In this document: positions 1 to 7,911 of the stretch, one piece after another
Numbering within the stretch: position 1 is the first letter of the stretch
How the letters are laid out: each line of letters opens with the position of its first letter
NCBI GenBank assembly: GCA_031273145.1
Contig: JAISSL010000121.1
Location: forward strand, 1 to 19,906
DNA from: Zoogloeaceae bacterium
GTDB lineage: Bacteria > Pseudomonadota > Gammaproteobacteria > Burkholderiales > Rhodocyclaceae
Reading direction: 5' to 3'
Length of the DNA stretch: 19,906 nt
Translations under genes and position numbers: made by a program
The notes under the pieces: model-generated
The model's input: the letters and a program-made list of their open reading frames with translations, nothing else
What the model was told of the DNA's origin: nothing
Database searches by the model: none

Positions 1-47
1 CCCGACGAAACGGGGCAGAACCAGCATGTCGGACGTTGGCAAACGAT

Positions 48-128
48 AACTTTAAGTTAAAGTTGCCCAAGGCTGACTTTTAAGAGAGTCCTCTGGCGTG
101 ACTTTAACTTAAAGCATTACTTTAAGTT
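48..128. repeat. Cluster of AT-rich palindromes (ACTTTAA/TTAAAGT), possible operators
   Basis: The 17-mer at 48-64 (AACTTTAAGTTAAAGTT) is a perfect palindrome around a single central base. A second copy at 101-114 (ACTTTAACTTAAAG) has the same 13-base core, CTTTAA-N-TTAAAG. A half site, CTTTAAGTT, follows at 120-128. Positions 106-114 and 120-128 are also exact 9-base inverted repeats (AACTTAAAG and CTTTAAGTT) around a 5-base loop. A degenerate copy may lie at 75-90. The palindrome centres are at 56, 108 and about 126. The cluster lies beyond the 3' end of the hybrid-kinase operon, so it more likely controls a gene beyond the left edge, although the hairpin could also mark transcript ends. 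No U-tract follows the hairpin on either strand. The repeats are directly visible; an operator role is inferred. Confidence 0.55.
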
Positions 129-223
129 CGAATTGTAACTTATTGTTTTTAAATAACTTTTGTGCCGGACTGTTGTGCATGATTTTCCAATACATAGCCT
201 AACTGTTTGATTTTGTTCGCCAT

Positions 224-2692
224 TTACGCATTCCGCACGATTTTTTCCGGCGGCAGGTATTTGAGCAGGATGTCTTGCAGGTGGGAAATGATGATCGGCT
301 TGGAGAGAAAATCGTTCATCCCGGCTTCGATAAAACTGGCGCGCGCTTCGGTAATGGCATTGGCCGTCAGCGCCACAATGATGGAGTGTTCATGCCTTCC
401 GCCCAGGGCGCGAATGGCGTGGGTCGCTTCCAGGCCATCTATTTCCGGCATCATGTGATCCATGAAAATAATGTCGTACTCCTTGGCTTTCGCCATTTCG
501 ATGCCCGCCCTTCCCCCATCCGCCTGCTCAACATGAATCCCGTACTGTTCCAGCAGCCCAGCCGCGACAATCAGATTGACCTGATTATCGTCCACCACCA
601 GCACGCACACGTCACGGGTCTTGAACGCCCTGCCCCTCAGTCCTTCTTCCTGAATGATGCTCGCGTAATGCTCGTGCACGGTACGCCCATTCAGAAGGTC
701 GGCCAGCGTCGTGATGAGAATCGGCCTTTCCAGGGATTCGTTGATACCGCTGTTGTTCTTTTCGCCATTCCAGAGCAGAACCGCCATCTTGACATAATCC
801 GGGATAACTCCGGCTGCCCTTCCCGCCAGCGAAAGGTCCAGCAGGACATGGCTGTAATTGCCTTGTGCAAAGGTACGCATCGCTTCTTCCTCGTCCTTCA
901 GGATGGTATGCGGCACCTTCAGGGAACTCAGCATCGCGTCCAGCGCCTCCGCGTTGCAGGCCAATGGCTCATAACAAAGGACATGGGTGATTTTTTCCGG
1001 GTCTTCAATCCGCGCGGTCGGCACGATCTCGTCCTTTTTCTCCGCGCATCCGCAGAGAACATGCCAGGAAAAGGTAGAACCCTTGCCATAGACACTCTGT
1101 ACGCCAATCCGTCCGCCCATCATCTCAACCAGTTGGCGGGTAATGGCAAGGCCAAGCCCTGTCCCCGTCACATTCCGGTTCTTCTTGCTATCCAGCCGCT
1201 GAAAGTCGCCGAAGAGCTTGCCCATATCCTCTTCACGAATGCCAATCCCGGTGTCGCGTACCGAGAAGCAAAGTTTCAGCATCCTGAAACCCTGCCCAAT
1301 ATCCGGCGTACCGCTCGTGGGCATCTCTTCGCCCGCCTTGATTTCATCGTACCAGACCCGAAGGTTGATGCTGCCTTCCCGCGTATATTTGACCGCGTTG
1401 TTGAGGATATTCGTGAGGGTCTGCCGGATGCGGAGATCGTCGCCAATCAGGGTAAACGGAATATCTGGCGAGATGACAACCGTCAACACCACCTTGGAAC
1501 TGCCGGTTCGCATCCCGACCATGGTCACGGTATCATAAATGAACGACGGAAAACCAAAGGGACGGCAGTCAATTTCCATCTTCCGCGCCTCGATTTTGGA
1601 GAAGTCCAGAATGTCGTTGATGATGCCAAGAAGCGACATGGCCGAATTGCGAACCGTCGTCGCGCGCGCAACCTGGCTTTGGTCAAGCGGGTTGGCCAGC
1701 ATCAATTCGGTCATCCCGATGATGGCGTTCATCGGAGTACGGATTTCATGGCTGACCGAAGCCAGAAACTGACTTTTTGCCAGGGTCGCCCGTTCCGCTT
1801 CTTCCTTGGCTTCCATGATCGGGGTGATGTCCATCCACTCAAAACAGCGGGCAACGCTGGCTTCCGCCATAGGCGAAGAACGGAGCGCGAACCAGCGTTT
1901 TTTCCCCTGCACGGTTGCGGAAAATTCCCGTTCCACAAAGCTGTTTTGCTCCATGATTTCCTGAAACACCTTTTTCAAGTCGGCATCGGGGAAAAGGTCA
2001 AGCAAGGGTCTCGGCTGCTTGTAGAGGCGGCGGGAAATTCCCAGCCAGTTGGCAAGCGAGGCGCTGATATAGCGCGAGGCCGCCTTGTCGTTGCTGATTA
2101 GCATATAGCTGGGCGTCGTCGCCATGACGGTTTCAAAAGTCTGGCTATTGTTCTCCAGATGGGAAAGCCGCGTCTGGATGACCATGAGCGCTCCATAGAG
2201 CAGCAGGCAAAAGGCATCGAACAACAGCAGATAGGGGAGATGCTGAAGATAGTTACTCCCCTGGAAAAGATGTTTGTCATGTAGAGACTGTGTGGTCAAC
2301 ACAAACGTGACCATCAGCATCAGGTTGACCAGCGGCAGGAAAATCCAGAAACTTTTTTTATCGAGATAGGTAAAGTTGATGAAGGCCGCGCCTACGAGAA
2401 CGAAGGCATAAATGGTGTAATTGATGCTCTCCGCCATCATGAAGGTATAGACGAGGACAAGCAGAACGGGATTCAGCCAGGATTGGGTACGAATCGGGAA
2501 GGTTTGCCGCACCGTGTGCAACAGCGTCAACGCAACCCCTCCCCAGACGAGCTGCCAGATCTCCATCTGGTAGACGGTCATGAAAACCGAATAAAACACG
2601 ATAAGAAGGGTCGTAAAACGCTGCCGCGAGCGTTCAAAGACCTGCTCGTGTTTGACATCGAAGGCATAGCGTGTGGTTTTTCTCATCCTCAT
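224..2692 (-). CDS. Membrane-bound PAS hybrid histidine kinase with terminal receiver, no HPT
   Basis: 822 residues. About six hydrophobic helices occupy residues 26-172, followed by a PAS-like segment (about 185-295). A HisKA dimerisation domain follows with the H-box VSHEIRTPMNAI (phospho-acceptor His315). The HATPase domain carries an N-box around Asn431/432, RDTGIGI at 479-485 and GTGLGLAI at 510-517. Residues 565-670 look like a degenerate receiver: they lack the usual acidic pair and lysine. A complete receiver follows (about 696-815) with Asp701/Asp702, phospho-acceptor Asp745 in FMDHMMPEIDG and the lysine in LSKP. This is the BarA-like hybrid architecture but without the C-terminal HPT, so phosphate must pass to a separate HPT. 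One is encoded two genes upstream in the same operon (His694 of the 5371-7911 protein). The start overlaps the preceding stop by ATGA; Met3 is an alternative start. The N-terminal membrane domain is not one I recognise, so the signal is unknown. Confidence 0.93.
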   Translation of the reverse strand: MRMRKTTRYAFDVKHEQVFERSRQRFTTLLIVFYSVFMTVYQMEIWQLVWGGVALTLLHTVRQTFPIRTQSWLNPVLLVLVYTFMMAESINYTIYAFVLVGAAFINFTYLDKKSFWIFLPLVNLMLMVTFVLTTQSLHDKHLFQGSNYLQHLPYLLLFDAFCLLLYGALMVIQTRLSHLENNSQTFETVMATTPSYMLISNDKAASRYISASLANWLGISRRLYKQPRPLLDLFPDADLKKVFQEIMEQNSFVEREFSATVQGKKRWFALRSSPMAEASVARCFEWMDITPIMEAKEEAERATLAKSQFLASVSHEIRTPMNAIIGMTELMLANPLDQSQVARATTVRNSAMSLLGIINDILDFSKIEARKMEIDCRPFGFPSFIYDTVTMVGMRTGSSKVVLTVVISPDIPFTLIGDDLRIRQTLTNILNNAVKYTREGSINLRVWYDEIKAGEEMPTSGTPDIGQGFRMLKLCFSVRDTGIGIREEDMGKLFGDFQRLDSKKNRNVTGTGLGLAITRQLVEMMGGRIGVQSVYGKGSTFSWHVLCGCAEKKDEIVPTARIEDPEKITHVLCYEPLACNAEALDAMLSSLKVPHTILKDEEEAMRTFAQGNYSHVLLDLSLAGRAAGVIPDYVKMAVLLWNGEKNNSGINESLERPILITTLADLLNGRTVHEHYASIIQEEGLRGRAFKTRDVCVLVVDDNQVNLIVAAGLLEQYGIHVEQADGGRAGIEMAKAKEYDIIFMDHMMPEIDGLEATHAIRALGGRHEHSIIVALTANAITEARASFIEAGMNDFLSKPIIISHLQDILLKYLPPEKIVRNA

Positions 2693-3678
2693 CTTGCGAT
2701 AGCCTCCCTCTCCACGGGGTCGCTGGCAGGCAGGGTCTCCTGCGCCAGACTGGTCACGCCTTCTGGACAGACAAAATCCAGCGCGCTCGGCAGTATTTCA
2801 TATTCCAGTTCCGTCCGGTAGGAAAACTCGCCATCAAGAGAAATCGCAATCAGGTCGTCCGACTGGAGTTTCATCTTCCGAAAACCGTGATGCTGAATAT
2901 ACTCCGGCCACTTCTGGTAGTACCCGCGCATGTAATCCGTCACGATTCTCAGGGCGCCGATTCTGGGAATCCGCCCCCAGAGATAGAGGTCGAGCATCCC
3001 ATCGTCGGGACGCGCGTCTACGCCCGGACGAAACGATCTGCCGTAACAGGGCTGGTTGGCAATCAGGGCGCTTACGAAATTGCCTTGCAGGAGGGTTTTA
3101 TCATCCAGCAGAATCTGGTATTTCTGCTTCATGTCGGATCGGAAGATGTGGTACAGGACTGCGTAGACGTAGCAGACATCCAGTGGAATGACCCTGTAGT
3201 TGGACAACATCTCTTCGCCCAGGCTGTTTGCCATGGCCTCTACCCCAAACATGGAAAAGGTCAGCGCGTAGCTGTCGTCGCAACGAATCAGGTCAATCTG
3301 CCGGGTTTCCGCAAAAACGAGTTCGCTCAAGGATTCAAACAGCGCCCCCGCGTTCTTCCCCAACGAGCGGACGAATGGATGATCGCCCTCGCCGCTCTTG
3401 GCATAGCAGGCAACCTGCACATTCGGCAACCCGAACGCGCCATTGACGACTTCGTAAAGAATGCCGTTCCCTCCGACCGCATAGATACGAACCAGCCCCG
3501 GCTCCTTCTGGCAATAGCGTTTGATAAATCCCACCGCGTCGCGTTGCCAGCGCGTGATGTGAATGTCGTAGGAAAGCCAGGGATAATGGGCAAAACAGCC
3601 TTCGATTTCCGCGCGAATCTCCGGCAGGCAATCAACGACTCCTTTGGCAACCGGATTGATGATGAACAGGTGTTTCAT
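2689..3678 (-). CDS. Diacylglycerol/sphingosine-kinase-like protein (DAGK_cat family) with altered GGDGT motif
   Basis: 329 residues, about the usual length for the YegS/DgkB/LCB5-type lipid kinase family, which transfers the ATP gamma-phosphate to a lipid hydroxyl. Family marks in order are INPVAKG near the N-terminus (residues 7-13, matching the NPxxG motif), GGNGILYEVVNG at 69-80, a divergent nucleotide loop (SGEGDHPFVR, 95-104), FSMFGVEA at 141-148, the segment RPDDGMLDL and LDGE at 281-284, which corresponds to the conserved DGE element. The hallmark GGDGT reads GGNGI here, replacing an acidic residue involved in Mg-ATP handling, so catalysis may be weakened, altered or lost. There is no signal peptide or membrane segment; the protein is probably cytosolic or peripheral. 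The gene starts 7 bp after the previous stop and overlaps the next start by 4 bp, so it is embedded in a signalling operon. Substrate unknown. Confidence 0.85.
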   Translation of the reverse strand: MKHLFIINPVAKGVVDCLPEIRAEIEGCFAHYPWLSYDIHITRWQRDAVGFIKRYCQKEPGLVRIYAVGGNGILYEVVNGAFGLPNVQVACYAKSGEGDHPFVRSLGKNAGALFESLSELVFAETRQIDLIRCDDSYALTFSMFGVEAMANSLGEEMLSNYRVIPLDVCYVYAVLYHIFRSDMKQKYQILLDDKTLLQGNFVSALIANQPCYGRSFRPGVDARPDDGMLDLYLWGRIPRIGALRIVTDYMRGYYQKWPEYIQHHGFRKMKLQSDDLIAISLDGEFSYRTELEYEILPSALDFVCPEGVTSLAQETLPASDPVEREAIAR

Positions 3679-3685
3679 GGCTTTC

Positions 3686-5374
3686 TCACTCCAGACTCAT
3701 TTCCTGTCCTGCCAGACGATGCGCGATTTCTTCCGCCATGAGCGTCGCGTTGTATCTGACTTCATCCGACAGGGGCGCGTCAAAACAAAGGAAGATAGCG
3801 CCCGCCAGTTCTCCTTTTGCCTTACGCAACGGAAAAGCGCAAACAGACCTGCTGGGGTCTCCGGCGCTTTTCCCCGCGTCATGATACCAGAGGATGCCCG
3901 TCCTGCCGCACTCTTGCAGCGGCATGTATAGAGCCGTCTGCCAGCGTTCCAAATCCTCGTTGTCCGCTCCGAACCCGGAAGCCGGGTCGTAATGAACGAC
4001 CGTTTCCGCATGTGCGCCGTAGAGGCGCAAAGTCGCGCTTTTGGCCCGATAGACGCTCACAAAATGCGGCGCGGCACAGCGGAAAAAATCCGGCAGGTCA
4101 ACAGCGGGAAAAAGCGAGCGTTCGAGAAGCAGATGAAAATCCAGTATTTCCTGTTGCCACATGACCTCGCCAATGTGCCTGCGAAGCGCCATCAGCATCT
4201 GATGGAAGGAGACCGCAATCGGCTCGAAATTATTTTCCCAATGAAGCGTCTCCTGCGCGCCTGCGGTGTCTTCCGGGTTGAATTCATCGGCGATGTGGCG
4301 CATTGCGCGGATCGGACTGGAAACGTTCTGCGCCACATGTCGCAACGAAAACAAAAGCAGCAGGGTGAAAAAGATCATCGCCCCGATCGTCAGCGCAGCC
4401 ACCAGATACATGGAAGCATAAATGGAAGAAAGAGGCAGCGCGGTAACAATCCAGAGCAATTTTCCAAACGGTTCGAGACGGACAGGCTCAAAGGAAATCA
4501 TGGCTTTGCCGCCAACCATGTCGAAATGCGCGTCTTTGAAAAAGACCGGCTTTCCCTCCTGTAGCGCCTGCTGAATCAGGGCTGAATTGGACAGGCCAAC
4601 CTCGTCAAGCGATTTGCCAATGTTTTCAATGCTCGACGCGCCCGTCAAATGCAGGGTTTCCGTGAGCAACAGGGAAGATACATGGGTTTTTCTGTCAAGT
4701 CCTGAAAAAAGCAGGTCGAGCTTGCCAGCAACTCCAATGCAACCGATTGGAACCTCCCCGCGAAACAGGGGAATGGTTATGGCATAAAGATTTTGCAGTC
4801 CCTCGCCATTCTGGAAATCGTGCAGCATCGTGCCATCAATGTTGATGTACGGCTTCTTGCTATTCATTGCGCCCTTGTACCAAAGGGCTTCCTGCGGAAG
4901 ATCAAGGGTACGCTCATCTATGCTGGGCGTGAGCAGGATTTTTTCGCCATCCTTGAAATAAGAGCGGATGAAGCGTCCGCTCGGCGCGCCCGGGCGGTTG
5001 TCGCGATTCATGGCGTCCTTGCCGTCGAAAGCGTCCGGCTCATAGACCAGCCAGGCATTGTAGATATTGTTGTTGTGAAGCATTTGCCGGATAACCTCTT
5101 CGGCCTGCCTGCGCGCGTCCGGCTTGCTCGTATCAATCCGGGAAAGGCGCGTCGCGCCAGATTCCGCAGCCAGTCGGACGTTATCCAGGGTAAATTTCAG
5201 GTGCTCCACGCTGAAACGGGTTTTGTTCACCAGCAGATGATTGGCCAGACTGGTTTTGCTCTCATAGATGGAATTGACGATGGCAAGCAGCAAAAGCCCC
5301 AGCACGACCAGAAAAGGAATCGCAATGAAAAAGAGAATCTGCCGCCAGATGGCGTTTGTGATCGGCTCGTTCAT
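3686..5374 (-). CDS. Membrane sensor with double-Cache ectodomain, HAMP-like and GAF-like regions, no output domain
   Basis: 562 residues. A short cytosolic N-terminus precedes TM1 (about 12-36), a periplasmic double-Cache-type ligand-binding region (about 37-315) and TM2 (about 318-344). Diagnostic ectodomain segments are YNAWLVYEPDAFDG (105-118), PSGRFIRSY (131-139) and LWYKGAM (164-170), followed by a repeated fold around IPLFRGEVPIGCIGVAG. A HAMP-like linker follows (about 345-400), then about 150 residues (415-555) that look like a divergent GAF domain. No methyl-accepting, kinase, HPT, GGDEF, EAL or HD motif is present, so signalling is probably through protein contact, perhaps a heterodimer with the neighbouring paralogue. 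The gene overlaps the upstream gene by 4 bp and has GGGAG ahead of its ATG. The ectodomain closely resembles that of the 5371-7911 product, so the pair probably arose by duplication. GAF assignment is tentative; Cache assignment is firm. Confidence 0.85.
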   Translation of the reverse strand: MNEPITNAIWRQILFFIAIPFLVVLGLLLLAIVNSIYESKTSLANHLLVNKTRFSVEHLKFTLDNVRLAAESGATRLSRIDTSKPDARRQAEEVIRQMLHNNNIYNAWLVYEPDAFDGKDAMNRDNRPGAPSGRFIRSYFKDGEKILLTPSIDERTLDLPQEALWYKGAMNSKKPYINIDGTMLHDFQNGEGLQNLYAITIPLFRGEVPIGCIGVAGKLDLLFSGLDRKTHVSSLLLTETLHLTGASSIENIGKSLDEVGLSNSALIQQALQEGKPVFFKDAHFDMVGGKAMISFEPVRLEPFGKLLWIVTALPLSSIYASMYLVAALTIGAMIFFTLLLLFSLRHVAQNVSSPIRAMRHIADEFNPEDTAGAQETLHWENNFEPIAVSFHQMLMALRRHIGEVMWQQEILDFHLLLERSLFPAVDLPDFFRCAAPHFVSVYRAKSATLRLYGAHAETVVHYDPASGFGADNEDLERWQTALYMPLQECGRTGILWYHDAGKSAGDPSRSVCAFPLRKAKGELAGAIFLCFDAPLSDEVRYNATLMAEEIAHRLAGQEMSLE

Positions 5375-7911
5375 GCTGCCGCTCCCGCGCCTGCGCCTTT
5401 GCCAATGGCTAGCAGCAGTTCCTGAACCTGCGCGCCCGCCTCTTCATACTCGATGTTTCCCAGACAGGCCATAATACTGTCCAGCTTCTTGGCAACCGCC
5501 GCATCATCCAGGTCAGGCACGGCATGGGAAAACCGCATGGCGTGCCGCAGCCGTTCAATGGCCAGCGTCAAATTGTAGTCTTCCAGCGCGGCATGAACCG
5601 CTTTCAGGTCATCGGCAAGGTCTTCGATCTGGCGCGTTGCGCGGGGGGAGTCCGAATCCTTGTGCAGCATCTTCTGGAGCGTCTCGACAAACCCGGAAAG
5701 ATTTTGCTCAAACTGGGGATAGGCAAGGCGGCAATTTTCCGTCTCTTCTTTCTTGGCGCTCATTTCCAACTGATACGCCGTATCCCCCAGAGAAAACGCG
5801 CCGATGGCATTGAGCGCCCCCTTGCTGCCATGCACCTTGATGGCGAAGGCATGAATATCGCCCGAAGCAAGAAATTCGCGCATATTGTCCATGGCAAGGG
5901 TCAGTTCTTTCGCGGAGAGGGTCAGCATCTCAATGTACAGCGGCACATTGTTGCCCAGCATGGAAAGCGCCTTGCCAACTTCCAGCCCCGGAATATCCCG
6001 TGCCGCATTCAGAAAATCCTGCTGTGCTTCGGCTTTCTTGTCCTTCCCGCTTTCCGGCGCATCCCTGGAACCCGATTCAGGAGATTCTTCATCCGCTGGC
6101 GTGTGCAAGAATACAGAAGGCCAATGGAGCGTTTCCTGCACTTTAGCCTGCATGGTTTGCAGGGCATTCGCTTCGGCTGGCACATCCGAAACCGGCGCGT
6201 GACGGACAAAAAACTCCGTCAGCCGGTCGACCAGAGCCGTCAGCACCATATCGTCATGCAGGATAACCTGCTGGGAATTGCCTGTTTCCAGAATGACAAA
6301 GGCTCGCAGTTGTTTTTCATCCCGAATCGGCAGGATGCAGACCGACCAGGCTTGCGGCGCGATGAACTCAAGGCCGAGCGCGCGCATCGCATAAGGGTTC
6401 AAAAGCAGATAACGCTTGCCTGCAAGCGCCTCCGCAAGAATTTCCTGCCCTTCAAACTCCGGCGCAAACGCGACCGACTGGATATGGAATTCGCCCGCCC
6501 TGCCAGAAATGACGAACAGCCGCATCTTCCCGTTCAGGGAAATGAAAAACTGCGCCGTATCCGCCTTGCAGCAGACCCGCAGCAAACGCAGGACACATTT
6601 GGATGCCTCCTCAAAACTCAAGCTGCTATGGATGGCATGTTTGATGGCCAGATAATTCTCCAGCCTGATTTTGACGCGATGGAGGAAATAGAGGCGCATT
6701 CGAAAATAGCCCCAAAGCCGGGCAATGGAACGCGCAAAATCGCCGATTTCATCCTCGCGTTTCAGATAGGGAAAATCCCGCACGATACCCATTCCGGCGA
6801 TCGTATCCATGGTCTGCATCAGCCGGTTCAAGGGATTGATGACGTGGTGGGCAATGAAAAAGAGCAACGCGATAAAGGCAAACAGCACGACCGCCAAAGA
6901 GATGGCAATCGGGCGCAACGCGAAAAAAATCGCCCGGTCGACCACGGAGGTCGGCAACGCGGCATAGAGATAGACGGTCTGGCCGTCAAAATTTTCCAGT
7001 CGCACCGGTTTCAGGTAGGTTAAGGCATCCGCGCCGAGGAACCAGGAAAATTCGTCCCGCAGGAAAACTTCCTGCCCTTCGCGCATGGCCTGATTGATCC
7101 GGTCGAAGTGGGAAAAACCCATGTCCTGAATCATCGTGCCAATCTGTTGGATGTCCCTGGAAAGGATGAGCCTTCCTTCCGTTGAAAACACCGCCGTCAC
7201 AATCTGCCGGTTCGATTCATCGCTTAAGGTCAGGTCGCGCGCCAGAACATCAACCCCCACGACTCCGACCGGCTTGCCCGCGTGCAGAATGGGACTGCTG
7301 ATCGTGATGCTCGCAATTTCGCCTTCACCCGTTTGATAGTCGTAGGGGGAGATGGTATTGAAGTCGTTGTATACCTTGCCGCTCGAAAGAGGCGTTGTAT
7401 ACCAGTCGCTTTCGGCAGGATCGTTCAAGGTCTCTTCATTCATGTCTTCAAGGGATTTCAGCGAATCATCGCTGCCGTGCCCAGCGTCGGCATGAGCATA
7501 AGAGCGGATATAGCGCCCGCTGGGCGCGCCTGGATATTCACCGCCATGCGTTGCGTCCTCGCCATCAAAGCGGTTCGGCTCGTAGGCAACCCAGGCATTG
7601 AAGACATGGGAATTGTTGAGCATCCACGTCAGGATGACGTTGCCTTCGCTGCGGCGTTTTGCTGCCGGAAGTCTCTCCAGGCTTGCAAAGGAAGTGGCGG
7701 CATCCACAGCCGTTTCATAACTCATGGATAACACCCCATTCATCTTTGCCTCATTGATTGCGGCAACCCCATATAAGTGAAACTCGGCATCCTTTTCCAC
7801 CTCATGAATCACGCTCCAGACAATCGCGCATGAGAACAGGATGAACACCAACAGAAAGGCCAATCCCATCGAAAACAGGATTTTCTCCCATCGGAAGCGG
7901 CTGTTGTTCAT
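5371..7911 (-). CDS. Double-Cache, HAMP, GAF-like receptor with HPT phosphotransfer domain, no kinase
   Basis: 846 residues. TM1 (about 11-35) is followed by a periplasmic double-Cache region (about 41-325) containing FNAWVAYEPNRFDG (104-117), PSGRYIRSY (130-138), DWYTTPL (169-175) and PVGVVGVDVLARDL (214-227), then TM2 (about 327-354). HAMP follows (355-408), with the linker residues DEIGDFARSI, then a GAF-like domain (about 420-570) and an acidic Ser/Pro/Glu-rich linker (about 575-638). An HPT domain follows (about 639-750) with VHGSKGALNAIGA, whose phosphorylatable histidine is His694. The C-terminal about 90 residues are helical and end in a Gly/Ala tail. There is no HisKA, ATPase or receiver, so the protein can relay a phosphate but not make one. 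A receptor joined directly to an HPT is unusual. It sits between the HD-GYP receiver gene (4-bp overlap) and its own paralogue (4-bp overlap). The ligand is unknown. Confidence 0.9.
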   Translation of the reverse strand: MNNSRFRWEKILFSMGLAFLLVFILFSCAIVWSVIHEVEKDAEFHLYGVAAINEAKMNGVLSMSYETAVDAATSFASLERLPAAKRRSEGNVILTWMLNNSHVFNAWVAYEPNRFDGEDATHGGEYPGAPSGRYIRSYAHADAGHGSDDSLKSLEDMNEETLNDPAESDWYTTPLSSGKVYNDFNTISPYDYQTGEGEIASITISSPILHAGKPVGVVGVDVLARDLTLSDESNRQIVTAVFSTEGRLILSRDIQQIGTMIQDMGFSHFDRINQAMREGQEVFLRDEFSWFLGADALTYLKPVRLENFDGQTVYLYAALPTSVVDRAIFFALRPIAISLAVVLFAFIALLFFIAHHVINPLNRLMQTMDTIAGMGIVRDFPYLKREDEIGDFARSIARLWGYFRMRLYFLHRVKIRLENYLAIKHAIHSSLSFEEASKCVLRLLRVCCKADTAQFFISLNGKMRLFVISGRAGEFHIQSVAFAPEFEGQEILAEALAGKRYLLLNPYAMRALGLEFIAPQAWSVCILPIRDEKQLRAFVILETGNSQQVILHDDMVLTALVDRLTEFFVRHAPVSDVPAEANALQTMQAKVQETLHWPSVFLHTPADEESPESGSRDAPESGKDKKAEAQQDFLNAARDIPGLEVGKALSMLGNNVPLYIEMLTLSAKELTLAMDNMREFLASGDIHAFAIKVHGSKGALNAIGAFSLGDTAYQLEMSAKKEETENCRLAYPQFEQNLSGFVETLQKMLHKDSDSPRATRQIEDLADDLKAVHAALEDYNLTLAIERLRHAMRFSHAVPDLDDAAVAKKLDSIMACLGNIEYEEAGAQVQELLLAIGKGAGAGAAA

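Noticed and set aside
1..29. Possible start of a - strand gene at 29 (ATG, then LVLPRFVG to the edge), or a CCCG/CGGG hairpin at 1-14
   Set aside because: Only nine codons are visible and there is no ribosome-binding site; the 4-bp stem is too short to call.
48..64. MerR-type operator inside a long-spacer promoter
   Set aside because: No convincing -35 and -10 elements flank the palindrome at 19-20 bp spacing on either strand.
275..2101. Long open frame (608 codons) antisense to the hybrid kinase; similar long antisense frames at 5524-7023, 7944-9095, 9628-11043 and 16221-17909
   Set aside because: All lie opposite genes with clear domain motifs, and their translations are Arg/His/Pro-rich without recognisable domains. 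They are by-products of codon bias.
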